Source: Acholoe squamosa (taxonomy: Eukaryota; Annelida; Polychaeta; Phyllodocida; Polynoidae). From it: a stretch of DNA of 64,000 nucleotides. The translations under genes were made by a program, and so were the position numbers. Shown piece after piece: positions 1-10,057 of the stretch; position 1 is the stretch's first letter; every line of letters begins with the position of its first letter. Location of the stretch: NCBI GenBank assembly GCA_949317995.1, contig OX439038.1, forward strand, positions 77,324,659 through 77,388,658, given 5' to 3'. A model generated the notes under the pieces. That model was not told the DNA's origin, ran no database searches, and saw nothing but the letters and a program-made list of their open reading frames with translations.

Positions 1-58
1 CCCAGCTCCAGCCTTTGACAGCCACTCCTCCAGAGACACCTCCCCCACACCCTCCATC

Positions 59-568
59 ATGGACACCGATGAAGGCCCCCAACCTAATCAGACAGCTGAG
101 AAGATAAGGGCCTATGAGAAGGCCATCCAAGATGCAGTTACTGCCCTAGAGACCAACAAGTCCCAGCAGGACGAAAGGGAGAGGATCCTCAACCAACAAC
201 TGGCAGAGAGGAATGCAGCAATAGATGCTCAACAGAAGGCCATGGAAGATCAGCGGAAGTCCCTAGAGAGACAACAACAACAGATAGCAGATCTCATGAA
301 GATGGTATCATCCCAGACCCCACAGCCTCCCACACCTGCCATCACACCTGTTGTCACACCATCTGCCTCTGGATCCAAAGATGACATCATAATCTCCATG
401 GTGTCCAACATGACCAAACTCATAGACAGAAAACAACAGGATGACAGAAAGATCAGGCTACATGAGGTAACAAAACCCAAAACCTTTTCACACCCATCAC
501 CACTCATGTCAACAGCATTATTTATTGATCACAAATTCCCAGAATATCTGAGGATAAGTACAAAGTAA
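59..568 (+). pseudogene. gag: Gag, N-terminal part (frame broken near 546)
   Basis: This is the first part of the structural polyprotein that assembles the particle. ATG at 59 is the first in-frame start, in the context ATCATGG. Residues about 10-80 are rich in Glu, Lys, Gln and Arg with heptad-like spacing and are predicted to form a coiled coil, which fits a Gag assembly domain. A Pro/Thr-rich spacer follows (residues about 85-105). The reading frame runs into a stop at 566-568, while the capsid-like continuation is in another frame from about 547. The simplest reading is one missing base near 545-548. Family assignment rests on position before pol and on the downstream half. Confidence 0.75.
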
Positions 569-582
569 CAGACAGTGACACC

Positions 583-1698
583 ATGGTAACATATTTACCC
601 AAGTACCTCGAAGGACAAGCACTAGCTTGGTTTGAATCCTTCAGGGAGAGTGCCACACCTGATATGTTGACATGGACCAATGTAGTGAATAAATTAAAAG
701 AGTATTTTGCTACTCGAGACAATATCATCTCAAGGACTGCACTCCGTGCACAAAAGGTAGATGAACCTGTCCTAGACTATGCATGCCATCTCAGGAAAGT
801 GTGCAATGCCCAACGCCAAAGTGATGAAATCCTAAGCAAGGCATTTACCCAAGGCATGAGGCCCTGGATCTCTGTAGCTCTTGAGAACAAGAAAATAGAC
901 TCCTTTGACCAAGCCCTAGACCTAGCCCTAGAGGTTGAGACCCAAGAAAGATCTAGGAAGGTAAGGGATGCAGAGTCCAACCCACAGCCTACTAAGAAGA
1001 AGGTCCAGGAAATCAGCACTAGTGCAGATGAAGATGTTAACCTAATGTCTAGTGCCCACGTAAGGCAACAGGAAGCTAAGGTTACATCAAGAGACCCTAC
1101 CGGTAGATATAGAGGAAATAACTATGACCCCAACTACCAATCCAATAGAGGTAGAGGTAGAGGGGGCAACAACAACAACAACCGGGGGGGTCACAACAGT
1201 AGGAAAGACAACAGCTCTTCCAACTCCAACAATGGTAACTCTTCATACAGTGATAGGAGAGACAGAACCCCAAGTAATGGCAGATCCTATAATAATCAAG
1301 GATCCAACAGTAGGAGCCAGAGTCCACATAGGAACTACAACTCTGGATCCTACAACAACTCTGGATCCTACAACAACAGCCAGGGTTCAAACAACTCTGG
1401 ATCCTATAATCAAGGATCCAACAGTAGGAGCCAGAGTCCACATAGGAACTACAACAGTGGATCCTACAACAACAATGGCGCCTACAACAACCAGAGATCC
1501 AATAACTCCGGTCAATACAGCAACTCTGGTCAATATAACCAGGGTTCCAACTCACGCCGGGAGGATTACAAACCTGACACAAGAGGTTACCAGGGGAACC
1601 AACAAAGCAACCCCCAAATACCACCTCATGTGATGGATCAAATCTCCAAGCTCCTGGTGGCAACCATCTCAACCACCCCACAGAACCAGGAAAACTAG
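583..1698 (+). pseudogene. gag: Gag, capsid-like part and Asn/Ser/Gly/Arg-rich tail
   Basis: This continues gag in a second frame; the frame is open from 529, so the ATG at 583 need not be a real start. Residues about 1-110 carry the pattern of the retrotransposon Gag core (a Trp-Phe segment, then a Leu/Tyr/Phe helix with a Thr-Arg pair, then a Leu-Arg-Lys helix). Residues about 150-371 are low complexity, rich in Asn, Ser, Gly and Arg, with RGRGRGG near residue 196 and repeated SRSQSPHRNYN units. The tail contains a direct duplication of roughly 55 bp (about 1288-1341 and 1400-1455). I see no CX2CX4HX4C zinc knuckle; the RG and SR repeats may bind RNA instead. The stop at 1696-1698 lies inside the presumed frameshift signal into pol. 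Confidence 0.8.
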
Positions 1699-1733
1699 GA
1701 TGTCACAGTGCCGATGGGCCAGTGCACTGTGAC
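1689..1733 (+). promoter_or_regulatory. Candidate -1 programmed ribosomal frameshift signal at gag-pol junction
   Basis: The last gag codons read GAA AAC TAG. The stretch GGAAAAC (1689-1695) resembles a slippery heptamer with the favourable A-site codon AAC. Six bases later (1696-1701 are the spacer) a perfect 10-bp stem begins: GTCACAGTGC (1702-1711) pairs with GCACTGTGAC (1724-1733) around a 12-base loop. Pol is in the -1 frame relative to gag, and that frame is open through the junction. Spacing, stem and frame change all match the known arrangement in retroviruses and retrotransposons. The heptamer is not canonical, because its first three bases are GGA rather than three identical bases, so this is a strong but untested inference. 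Confidence 0.65.
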
Positions 1734-3062
1734 ACCCCAAATACAAACAATCAATCAGGATTAACAAAGATCCAACCAGAGACAATTGCTAGTGCCAATC
1801 TACCATCTAACAGACAGAGACGTCCATCAGTGATACACATCACCCCACCAGATTCATCATCAAAGGATACAGATGAGAGTACCAAGCTTTCTATTGTACT
1901 TCTTCAAAATGGCTGTATCAATGCAAATCTATATGATGTTTCAGATGTACAATGTTTGGTTGATACAGGTGCTACTATCACCTGTGTCAGACAATCATTC
2001 CTCATGGATCTCCAAAAGAGATTCCATATCCAACTGAGGAAATCTAAAATCAACATCCATTTGGCAGATGGATCGGTGTGTCATGTTAGACATTCAGCTA
2101 TGCTGAACTTTAGAATCCAAGGTGTCAGATTCCAATACCAATTTGCTGTAATTCCCAACCTCACACAGCCCGTTGTTCTCGGCACAGATTTCTTAAGCAC
2201 TACAAAATCTCAAATTGAATTTAATGTTGATCCTGAACAAATTCTCAAACCCATTAGGGCAGTGAGGGATTTTACCATCCCTCCATTCTCTGAACTTGCA
2301 GTATTGGGTAAAGTCACATCTACTCAATCATTGCAAGGCAAAACTGGAGTAGTAGATAACCTCCAAAGAAATAACAATGCCCCATATCTAGTTCAAAGGG
2401 CAGCAGTAACCCCCAGGGAAAATAGCAAACATCCCCTAGTGTTACTCAACACCAGCAGGCGCCCACATAAAATCAAAAAGGGTGCCATCATAGCTCTATT
2501 TCAGGAAGTCAAGGAATCTGATTTAGAAAAACCTCAACAGGTGTCAGACACAACCCCACACACTGATCAATCCATCTCAGCCATACGGCCTGAGGATATA
2601 ACTCAATTCAGTGACACAGACTCAGACTGTGAGTCCACATATGCTGACCCTGAACCCAACTCAATCAGACTCTCTGAAATAGCTGCTATACATAGTGAGG
2701 CACATGACCTCGAGCCAGAATTGGAAGAGAATGTTCCACCAAAATCTGTGCTCACATCCAAAGATCAGCATGATAGATTAGGATCACTGCTGACCAAGTA
2801 TGATGATGTATTTGTAGGAAAAGATGGAGACATTGGTGCCACACACCTGTATACACACTCAATACATGTAAAACCTGAGGCAGTACCATGTCATTTCCTA
2901 CCATATAGACAAACACCAGAAAAACAGGCCGCAATAGGGGAAGAGTGTGAAAGGCTAGTACAACAGGGCATTCTGAGAGAATGTGCTGAAGGCCCCTGGG
3001 CTTCTAGATCCTTTTCAGTACAGAAATCATCGGGAGGCCATAGGCTCGTCACAGATTTTTAG
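1722..3062 (+). pseudogene. pol: Pol, protease and N-terminal reverse transcriptase (frame broken at 3056-3060)
   Basis: First part of the polyprotein that matures and copies the element. The aspartic protease active site is DTGA at 1962-1973 (residue 81 counting from 1722), preceded by hydrophobic residues and followed later by the typical GTDFL flap-side motif near 2190. About 200 acidic, disordered residues follow, then the start of the reverse transcriptase with the Pro-Tyr-Arg-Gln segment near 2900 and the GGxRLVTDF motif at its end. A run of five T at 3056-3060 leads directly into a stop, and the next reverse transcriptase motif continues in another frame. One extra base in the T run explains this. 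The frame is open upstream of 1722, consistent with entry by frameshift rather than by an ATG. Confidence 0.85.
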
Positions 3063-6000
3063 TTATTTGAACCAAAACACGATAAATCAAGCCTTATCTA
3101 CACCCCGGGCCGATGACACTCTAGACATGATAGGGTCACTCAGACCAAGAGTATTCAGTAAGCTAGATGCCCAACAGGGATTTTTTCAAATTCCTATAAG
3201 ACAGGAGGATCAGCATAAAACCGCATTCATAGCAAATGACAAAAAATATGTCTATGAAAGGATGCCGATGGGTTTAGCGACGGCACCGGCGGGATTCTGC
3301 CATCTAGTCACATTAATTCTGAACAAACTCAAGTACAAATGTGCCCTACCATACCTAGATGACATATTGGTATTATCACCATCAATCGAACAACACTTCC
3401 ATGACCTGGAAGATGTGTTCAACAGCCTAAGAGTTGGTAAACTCAAACTGAAGAAATCAAAATGTGAATACTTCATAGACAGAATAGACTTCTTGGGAAT
3501 GAGAGTGACACCCATGGGACTGCAACCATCTCCCACAAAGGTGGAATCAATCAAAACCTTCCCAACACCAAAATCAGTCAAAAATGTCCGATCCTTCACA
3601 GGCCTATGCCAATACTTCAAAAAATTTATCAAAGGTTATGCCCAAATTGCTAGACCATTGTATGATCTACAGACACATCTCAAAGCATTTGTCTGGACAG
3701 AGGAGGCAGATAATGCTTTCAAAACATTAAAGCATGCCCTCTGTACCAATGCTCTTCTCAGATATCCAAACTATGAGAAAGAGTTCAGTTTGGCAACTGA
3801 TGCTTCCAATGTGAGTTTAGGAGCTGTACTCTCACAGAGAGATAATGAAGGAGTGCTCAGACCAGTAGCCTTTGCAGGTAGAACCCTCTCCAAACATGAA
3901 AGAAATTACAATACCACAGAGAGAGAACTACTGGGAGTAGTGTATGGAGTATTACATTTCAGACACTATCTAGAGACTAGACACTTCCAATTATACACAG
4001 ACCATGCAGCCCTAATCCCACTATTAACCAATACAGGACTCACACATAGATGGGCCAGATGGGCTCTAGACATACAACAATTTTCATTCACCATCCAACA
4101 CGTGAAAGGTGATGATAACACACCACCAGATGCTATGTCTAGAAGAGAATACCCAGATTCTGGACCCATGACTAACCCTCCACCCCCACCAAGGAGAGTT
4201 AGAGCAGCCAGTAGAACCAAGTTTGCAAAAGTAACAAAGAAAGTACCATTCAAAAGGGATGATCCACCCAACACCATTGAAAGGCCAGAGACACCCATTA
4301 GGGGTATCTTGAAGCAATCTACACACTATGTGTTTTGCCACTGTGAGAGAGAATACTCACAACTCTTTCCAGATAATGACTTCGAGCCTATTGAATTCTC
4401 ATCACTCAATCAGATGCTGAAGGCAACTCCTAAGGAGCCACCCTTCACCCCACCTGACTCAGATGATGAAGATCCAGAAGACACAATATATGCTATTACT
4501 CAAGCAACTTCTAAATCAGTCAGATTCTTTGAACCAATGCAGGGAGAGGAAACATCAAACCATTTGTGTCCTATGACCACACGCTCAAAGACTAGAGAAA
4601 TGATTCAGGAGGGCACACCAAAACCCCCCACACAATCACAAACTATTCTAAATGAGAAAAAGGTCACAGGAAACAAACCTACCAAAACCCCACCTGCCAG
4701 GAAAAATGTCACAAAAGACACTGCATCTACTAAGTCAAAGAACTCTGAGACAAAGAAGAATGACAAAAAGCAAATTGTGCCTTTAAAGAAAAAGGTTGCC
4801 ACTCCCACCAAGGCGAGAATAGGCCCTCCAAAGGAGCCTACACACCAAAACAAGAGTGACACACCCCAACAAAAGGCACAAGATAGGCCAATAGTCGATG
4901 AAAAAGAAAAAGAAAGAGACAGAATAAAACAACATGTGCTAGATATAAATCAACTACTGGATCAGATTCCCGACACATCCATCTCAGGTACAAACCTTGG
5001 CTTGGAACAAAGGAAAGACAAGGACCTATTGCCCCTCATACAATATCTTGAGGATGGGACCTTGCCTGCACCAAAAGCACAAGGAAATAGAATCATCAAC
5101 CAAGGCCAGACATACACCTTGGTAAATGGTACATTAGTCCATATATGCCCCATAAATTGGAGAAAAACCAATACTGTACCACTTCAAATTGTTATACCAC
5201 AGCAATGGGTAACAAGTACACTACAGTATTTCCATGACTCACCTACTGGCGGCCATCTTGGTTCAAGTAGGATGCTGTCAGCACTCCGACCTAGGGTATA
5301 TTGGAAGTCTATGCTAGCAGACACAACAAAATATGTTTCCACCTGCCACACATGCCTCACAGCAAAAAGGCAAGTACACTCACACAAAACACCAATGACA
5401 GTGAGAGAGTACATGACTTCACCAATGAAGTTCCTAAACCTAGACGCGGTGGGACCACTTCCCACAACTGCCAGGGGAAACAAACATATACAAGTCTGCA
5501 TAGATTATGCTACCAGATATGCAACAGCTTGGGCTACTACTGACTTAAAAGCTGAAACAACAGCAGCAGAGTTCTACAAGAATATAATTTGTCATCATGG
5601 AACACCAGCCACTCTTCAAACAGACAATGGGACATGTTATACAGGTGCAAAGTTCACAAAGTTAACTAAACACCTCAAGATCAAACATAAATTCTCCTCA
5701 CCATACAGGCCACAATCAAATGGGCTTGTAGAGAGATTCAATGCTAGCATAGGCACAGCGCTCAGAGCATTCTGCTCAAAGCACCAAAACAATTGGGATT
5801 CATTTATTGAACCCATAACCTTTGCATTAAACAACACTGAATCCCAAACCACAGGATTCACCCCTTTCTTCCTACTCCATGGAAGAAACCCAGCCACCCC
5901 AATGGACTTAGGGCTGGGAATACAGGAAGACATATCCACAGTAGCAGACCATGTAGCCAACATGATAACAAATCAAGATACCTCTAGGAGGAAAGCTATA

Positions 6001-6453
6001 GAAAGGGTCGCCAAGCTACAAAAGGAAAGGAAGGATAGATACGATAAGAAACTTACACCACAGGAAATCAAGGTCACCGACATGGTGTACCTAAACATAC
6101 CAAGAATCCTGACCAACACAGAGTGTAAGAAACTTCAACCCCTTTTTATGGGACCATATGTTGTAGTAGATAGACCTAGTTTGACAAGTGCCAAACTCAA
6201 AAACTTGGACACCAATCTATTGGTGGCCAGACCAGTGCACATAGACAGACTGAAAAAGGTTGTGGCTGTCAGAAACAATGAATTTGCACACAGACTTATT
6301 CCACATGAGGCCAAATACTACAGCAAAATTGTAAGGAACAAAAATGATATCACCCTTACAAGAGAAACCACAGGCATAGGCCCTATCAAGCCTAGGCCTG
6401 CACACCACATACTAAGAAAGACATCTAGGTGTGGTGCAGTTTCAAGAAATTAG
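3058..6453 (+). CDS. pol: Pol, reverse transcriptase core, RNase H, linker and integrase
   Basis: Continuation of pol over 1,131 codons without a stop. Reverse transcriptase: the catalytic YLDD box is at 3352-3363 (residue 99 here). RNase H: the TDAS motif is at about 3796 (Asp 248), and the domain ends near residue 365. A linker of about 270 residues follows, basic and rich in Lys, Thr and Pro with an acidic patch (DSDDED), far longer than usual between these domains. Integrase: zinc-binding His 726 and His 733 with Cys 763 and Cys 766, then the catalytic triad Asp 796, Asp 856 and Glu 892 with exactly 35 residues between the last two. A GPY module starts near residue 1032. No chromodomain is visible after it. 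The integrase and RNase H motifs are complete, so only the upstream frameshift visibly disables this part. Confidence 0.93.
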   Translation, partial: FSYLNQNTINQALSTPRADDTLDMIGSLRPRVFSKLDAQQGFFQIPIRQEDQHKTAFIANDKKYVYERMPMGLATAPAGFCHLVTLILNKLKYKCALPYLDDILVLSPSIEQHFHDLEDVFNSLRVGKLKLKKSKCEYFIDRIDFLGMRVTPMGLQPSPTKVESIKTFPTPKSVKNVRSFTGLCQYFKKFIKGYAQIARPLYDLQTHLKAFVWTEEADNAFKTLKHALCTNALLRYPNYEKEFSLATDASNVSLGAVLSQRDNEGVLRPVAFAGRTLSKHERNYNTTERELLGVVYGVLHFRHYLETRHFQLYTDHAALIPLLTNTGLTHRWARWALDIQQFSFTIQHVKGDDNTPPDAMSRREYPDSGPMTNPPPPPRRVRAASRTKFAKVTKKVPFKRDDPPNTIERPETPIRGILKQSTHYVFCHCEREYSQLFPDNDFEPIEFSSLNQMLKATPKEPPFTPPDSDDEDPEDTIYAITQATSKSVRFFEPMQGEETSNHLCPMTTRSKTREMIQEGTPKPPTQSQTILNEKKVTGNKPTKTPPARKNVTKDTASTKSKNSETKKNDKKQIVPLKKKVATPTKARIGPPKEPTHQNKSDTPQQKAQDRPIVDEKEKERDRIKQHVLDINQLLDQIPDTSISGTNLGLEQRKDKDLLPLIQYLEDGTLPAPKAQGNRIINQGQTYTLVNGTLVHICPINWRKTNTVPLQIVIPQQWVTSTLQYFHDSPTGGHLGSSRMLSALRPRVYWKSMLADTTKYVSTCHTCLTAKRQVHSHKTPMTVREYMTSPMKFLNLDAVGPLPTTARGNKHIQVCIDYATRYATAWATTDLKAETTAAEFYKNIICHHGTPATLQTDNGTCYTGAKFTKLTKHLKIKHKFSSPYRPQSNGLVERFNASIGTALRAFCSKHQNNWDSFIEPITFALNNTESQTTGFTPFFLLHGRNPATPMDLGLGIQEDISTVADHVANMITNQDTSRRKAIERVAKLQKERKDRYDKKLTPQEIKVTDMVYLNIPRILTNTECKKLQPLFMGPYVVVDRPSLTSAKLKNLDTNLLVARPVHIDRLKKVVAVRNNEFAHRLIPHEAKYYSKIVRNKNDITLTRETTGIGPIKPRPAHHILRKTSRCGAVSRN

Positions 6454-7283
6454 AAACAAGATTGAGATACCAAAAGAACATAAGATTTTCAAAATGTATT
6501 ACAAATTCTCTTCATCCACACATAAGACATGTGTGACTGATAATGAATTACTTATATGTATATAAAGCCAATCAAATTTGTAAATATATCAGTAGGTTAT
6601 TGCCTCTGAAAGGGTCAAAGACTGGGACCCCCCAAGTAAAGCAGACATGAAGTCTAAGAAGAGTAAGGGTAACACAATGGAGTGTCTAAAGCCTAATCCC
6701 CACATGAAAGAGCGCGCTATGCCAACACAGCAGTCTATAGAGATCAATTGACCTTATAAGCTACCCTCAGACAACTGTCTAGACGGTCATGAATGGCTGT
6801 CCCGGATGACAGGAGGAGCTAATTACCAGTACACAGACTACACAATAGACCCCACAGTTAGCAGACACTGGAGATTAGGTGCACTGACTCCAGAGAAACA
6901 ATACCATGCCCACAATGGATGTGGGTAGGGTAGGCTACATAAGAAGCACTGTGGACCATAGCCCACCATCAGTCTTCATCCAGCTGCAGTCTGGAACACA
7001 AGTCTACAGGACCCCACTTGGGAATTACCCAGCCCACTTCTCCATTAGGAGAGACTGCACTAGGATAAAGAACACACCTACTTCACCTTCAACCTGACCT
7101 TACCATTTACTGGGCAATCTCTATAGACTCACCGGACATATTGCCAAGACAGCTCAATCTTGCAAAGGTACAGTTTGAACCACTTCATTTAAAGTGTTAC
7201 ACCATACACTTAGACTTTACCAGCACCAAATCACTACAAATTTGACAAGACTTTAAACAGCAAACTTGCTTTACACAAGCACC
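6454..7283 (+). other. Non-coding region between pol and env
   Basis: No convincing gene lies here; the one 63-codon ORF (6906-7097) has no recognisable pattern. A TATA-like stretch, TGTATATAAAGC, occurs near 6556. Directly before the env ATG the sequence TTTACACAAG/CACCATGG could serve as a splice acceptor (AG at 7279-7280), which would suit the spliced env mRNA known from errantiviruses, although the pyrimidine tract is weak. No matching donor can be identified without the 5' end. Confidence 0.4.
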
Positions 7284-9908
7284 ATGGGGAGACTGAGAGT
7301 TTCACCCATACTGCTAACTATGCTGTTATTATATACTATAGAACCACTTACTGCAGGTTATACACCTGTGGTGAGACAAAACATAGGAGTAGTATTCAAA
7401 CCTAGCCCTCAACCATTGGTCAATGGACATACAACCACAACACTATTGTTAGCTATCCCCTACAAGATACCTCGGGCACCCGTTACCCAAGGATCCATAA
7501 GGGATAGAATACTCCATTTGACCACTCCTACTCTACAAGATCATACCTCTGGCCAAATTATCCAACAAGCTAAGGAGCTAGACACCTTGCTGGAAATTGC
7601 AGACAAGGAGATAAATGAAACACTAGCCTCCATCAAATTGTTCTTATCCAACCCCATAAACACACTGGACAAGGCCAAAAGAGAGGCCATACTGGGTTTT
7701 CTAGCACCCCTGTTTCGCGGTGTGCTAGGTCTAGCCACAGTAGAAGATGTAAACCAAGTAATGGGACAGCTCAAGAACATAGATGAAATACTAAGAAAAT
7801 TTGCTAAACAAGATCAGGAAGCAGCTAATCTCATTGAAAAGATCACAGACAGACAAGATAAGTTTGTTAAAGCATACATCCAAGATAAAAAGGTACTGGA
7901 CAGCACAATCAACACCATAGGTGACACCGTCAACCTGTGGGCCTCTAACATGTCCAGGTCACTTGACTCATATTCAAGGCACGAGAAAACTCAAAGGGAG
8001 AAAATGCAAGTATTAAATGATGCATTAATTATCATAGCAGCAAGAATGAATACAGTTCAATCACTGCAAAGGACAAATGCAGCCCTGAGGATGCTATCAT
8101 CAGGAATCCTAACCCCTGAGAGAGTACCACCCTCAGACCTTGCTAGATACTTAATTGACATTAATAACAAACTTAGGATCACACGTCATGGAGCACAAGT
8201 CGCAATTAATGACTTAGATTTCTATTATTCACAGAAGCTGACCTCATACACTTACTCAGCTCACCATATATATATTCATCTGGACATTATAATACAATCT
8301 ACCATCTCAACCTTCAAACTGTACCAAATGATTACATCACCCATGCCTATAGACACACAGGAGACCCCCACCAGAGGAGTCACCAAGTTGCAAACCACAA
8401 CTGAGTTTCTAGCAGTATCTTACGACGAATCATTATTCATCGAATTGGACTCAGCAGATATGCAGGCATGTGAAGGTACTACAGTAAAGGTATGCAGAGA
8501 TGTAAATGGTAGAATCTATAAACACAGGCCTACATGCCCTGTAGCCATTTTTACTAACCAGGCTCAACAGATTAAGGAACATTGCAAGTTTACAGTTTCA
8601 CCACTGCAAGCACCTACCACCCATGCTATTTCCATTTCTGAAAATGAGTATCTGGTCACTACTAATGAACCCCATTACTTTATCAACTGCCATGGTAAAA
8701 CGTCTGAAACTCGAAAAGCCCAGTCCTACTCAATCATAGGCGTACCCTGTGGGTGCACAATCAGTGTAGGAGAATTTTCTCTTCCAAACACAAGGTTGCC
8801 CTGTAATTCAACCTTATCATTTCATTACATTCTCAAGACAATTAATTTACCATTCATGGCGGCACTTAACGAAATTTCTGAAACCAAACCAGATGAAAGA
8901 GAGAATCTTCCAAATTTCCCAGTAGTAAACCTTTCTAGAACCTTAGAAAAACTACAGGAAAATCCAATCATGGATGAAGTTACTCAACTAAATTTAGAGC
9001 CCTTTGCCAAAACAGTATTAAAAGATGCCTCCAACCTTAATAAGGAAATGGAAACGCGCTACGAGGAATCATACCTACGTCGAGTTACAGAGCATCCAAT
9101 CTTCCAAAGCTTAGCACTCATCCTAGGGATATCAGCTCACATTTTTATAGTATACATACTACTCAAATTATACAGACTAGGAGGGACTGTAGCCTACCTG
9201 CCTACAGCCAAGGCATTCAGACTAGTCACCGAGCTGCCCCTACACAAATTGCTCCCAGATAAGAATCCTACCAAATTAACCCCTACAGAGGAAACCCACA
9301 CCCCTTTCCTCACAATTCAGGAAACCCACACCCTGATAATTGCTATATTATTCACCCTGACCATCTACTCAGCCTACAGAATAATGAAGTACCTTAAGAA
9401 ATTTGCACAGACACACTGTGGCAAGAAAAATGTGGCCAAGCGCACAAACCCCACAATATATTTTAAAATATATTGTGGAGACTCAAACTTCGCGCTACCC
9501 TTGAGGCTAATACCACATGAATTTGATGAGATTAAATCAGCACCTGCCCCTACCTATAAGGATATAGTGGTTAAAACCTTCCCACTACCTAAGGCTATAT
9601 TTACCTGGAATGGACCAGCAGTTATAACAACACAGAGAGGAGAATTTGCTTATCACCTCCCTCAGGTGATACACCTACCTTGGCGCACTAGGTTCAGTAC
9701 TATACCAGCCCTTAAAAACAAAGGACTGTACTACTCCATGCTTCTCCAGAATGATTGTGGCACCAGCCCGGTGACCATGACAGCACTGGAAAATACAACA
9801 GATATAATTATTGACGAACAACAGGAGGAGACCGCAAGGTCAAACATGCAGACTATTGCTAATTTTCTAAACCACCAGCCCTCCCCGGTGACTGTGGAAA
9901 CAGCCTAG
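7284..9908 (+). CDS. env: Env-like fusion glycoprotein, baculovirus-F/errantivirus type
   Basis: Uninterrupted ORF of 874 codons. ATG at 7284 is chosen because its context is CACCATGG and it begins a signal peptide (residues about 1-25); the frame is open a little further upstream without an ATG. A basic KAKR motif ends at residue 133, followed at once by a Gly/Leu/Phe-rich segment (134-155) resembling the fusion peptide behind the furin site of F-type proteins. A helical, Asn/Gln-rich heptad region follows to about residue 270, then a Cys-containing ectodomain. A transmembrane segment covers about 606-630. Unusually, some 240 residues follow, including a second hydrophobic stretch (683-702), where insect errantivirus Env has a short tail. 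Role: membrane fusion at particle entry, known for the family and inferred here. The intact frame contrasts with broken gag and pol. Confidence 0.8.
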   Translation: MGRLRVSPILLTMLLLYTIEPLTAGYTPVVRQNIGVVFKPSPQPLVNGHTTTTLLLAIPYKIPRAPVTQGSIRDRILHLTTPTLQDHTSGQIIQQAKELDTLLEIADKEINETLASIKLFLSNPINTLDKAKREAILGFLAPLFRGVLGLATVEDVNQVMGQLKNIDEILRKFAKQDQEAANLIEKITDRQDKFVKAYIQDKKVLDSTINTIGDTVNLWASNMSRSLDSYSRHEKTQREKMQVLNDALIIIAARMNTVQSLQRTNAALRMLSSGILTPERVPPSDLARYLIDINNKLRITRHGAQVAINDLDFYYSQKLTSYTYSAHHIYIHLDIIIQSTISTFKLYQMITSPMPIDTQETPTRGVTKLQTTTEFLAVSYDESLFIELDSADMQACEGTTVKVCRDVNGRIYKHRPTCPVAIFTNQAQQIKEHCKFTVSPLQAPTTHAISISENEYLVTTNEPHYFINCHGKTSETRKAQSYSIIGVPCGCTISVGEFSLPNTRLPCNSTLSFHYILKTINLPFMAALNEISETKPDERENLPNFPVVNLSRTLEKLQENPIMDEVTQLNLEPFAKTVLKDASNLNKEMETRYEESYLRRVTEHPIFQSLALILGISAHIFIVYILLKLYRLGGTVAYLPTAKAFRLVTELPLHKLLPDKNPTKLTPTEETHTPFLTIQETHTLIIAILFTLTIYSAYRIMKYLKKFAQTHCGKKNVAKRTNPTIYFKIYCGDSNFALPLRLIPHEFDEIKSAPAPTYKDIVVKTFPLPKAIFTWNGPAVITTQRGEFAYHLPQVIHLPWRTRFSTIPALKNKGLYYSMLLQNDCGTSPVTMTALENTTDIIIDEQQEETARSNMQTIANFLNHQPSPVTVETA

Positions 9909-10057
9909 ACTGCCCACAGCCTAGGCTGCCCCCAGTCCACCACCAGGAGACAACACATCAGAGACAGTATTCAGAACTTTTCGGACAATTTGCCGGCCCT
10001 GAAAAGGGCCTTTGGGATGGCGGGTTTTTACACCCTAGGTTTCAGTCAGTCGGGATC
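9909..10057. other. Short spacer between env and the antisense ORF
   Basis: The two convergent ORFs are separated by 149 bases. A short inverted repeat, GGCCCTGAAAAGGGCC, occurs near 9994-10009 and might form a small hairpin. Nothing else is seen. Confidence 0.4.

Noticed and set aside
1097-1681. 194-codon minus-strand ORF opposite the gag tail
   Set aside because: It is the complement of the Asn/Ser-rich repeats and yields a Cys/Tyr/Ser repeat; no independent sign of coding.
6906-7097. 63-codon ORF between pol and env as an accessory gene
   Set aside because: Short, no motif, no supporting context; left unannotated as a gene.
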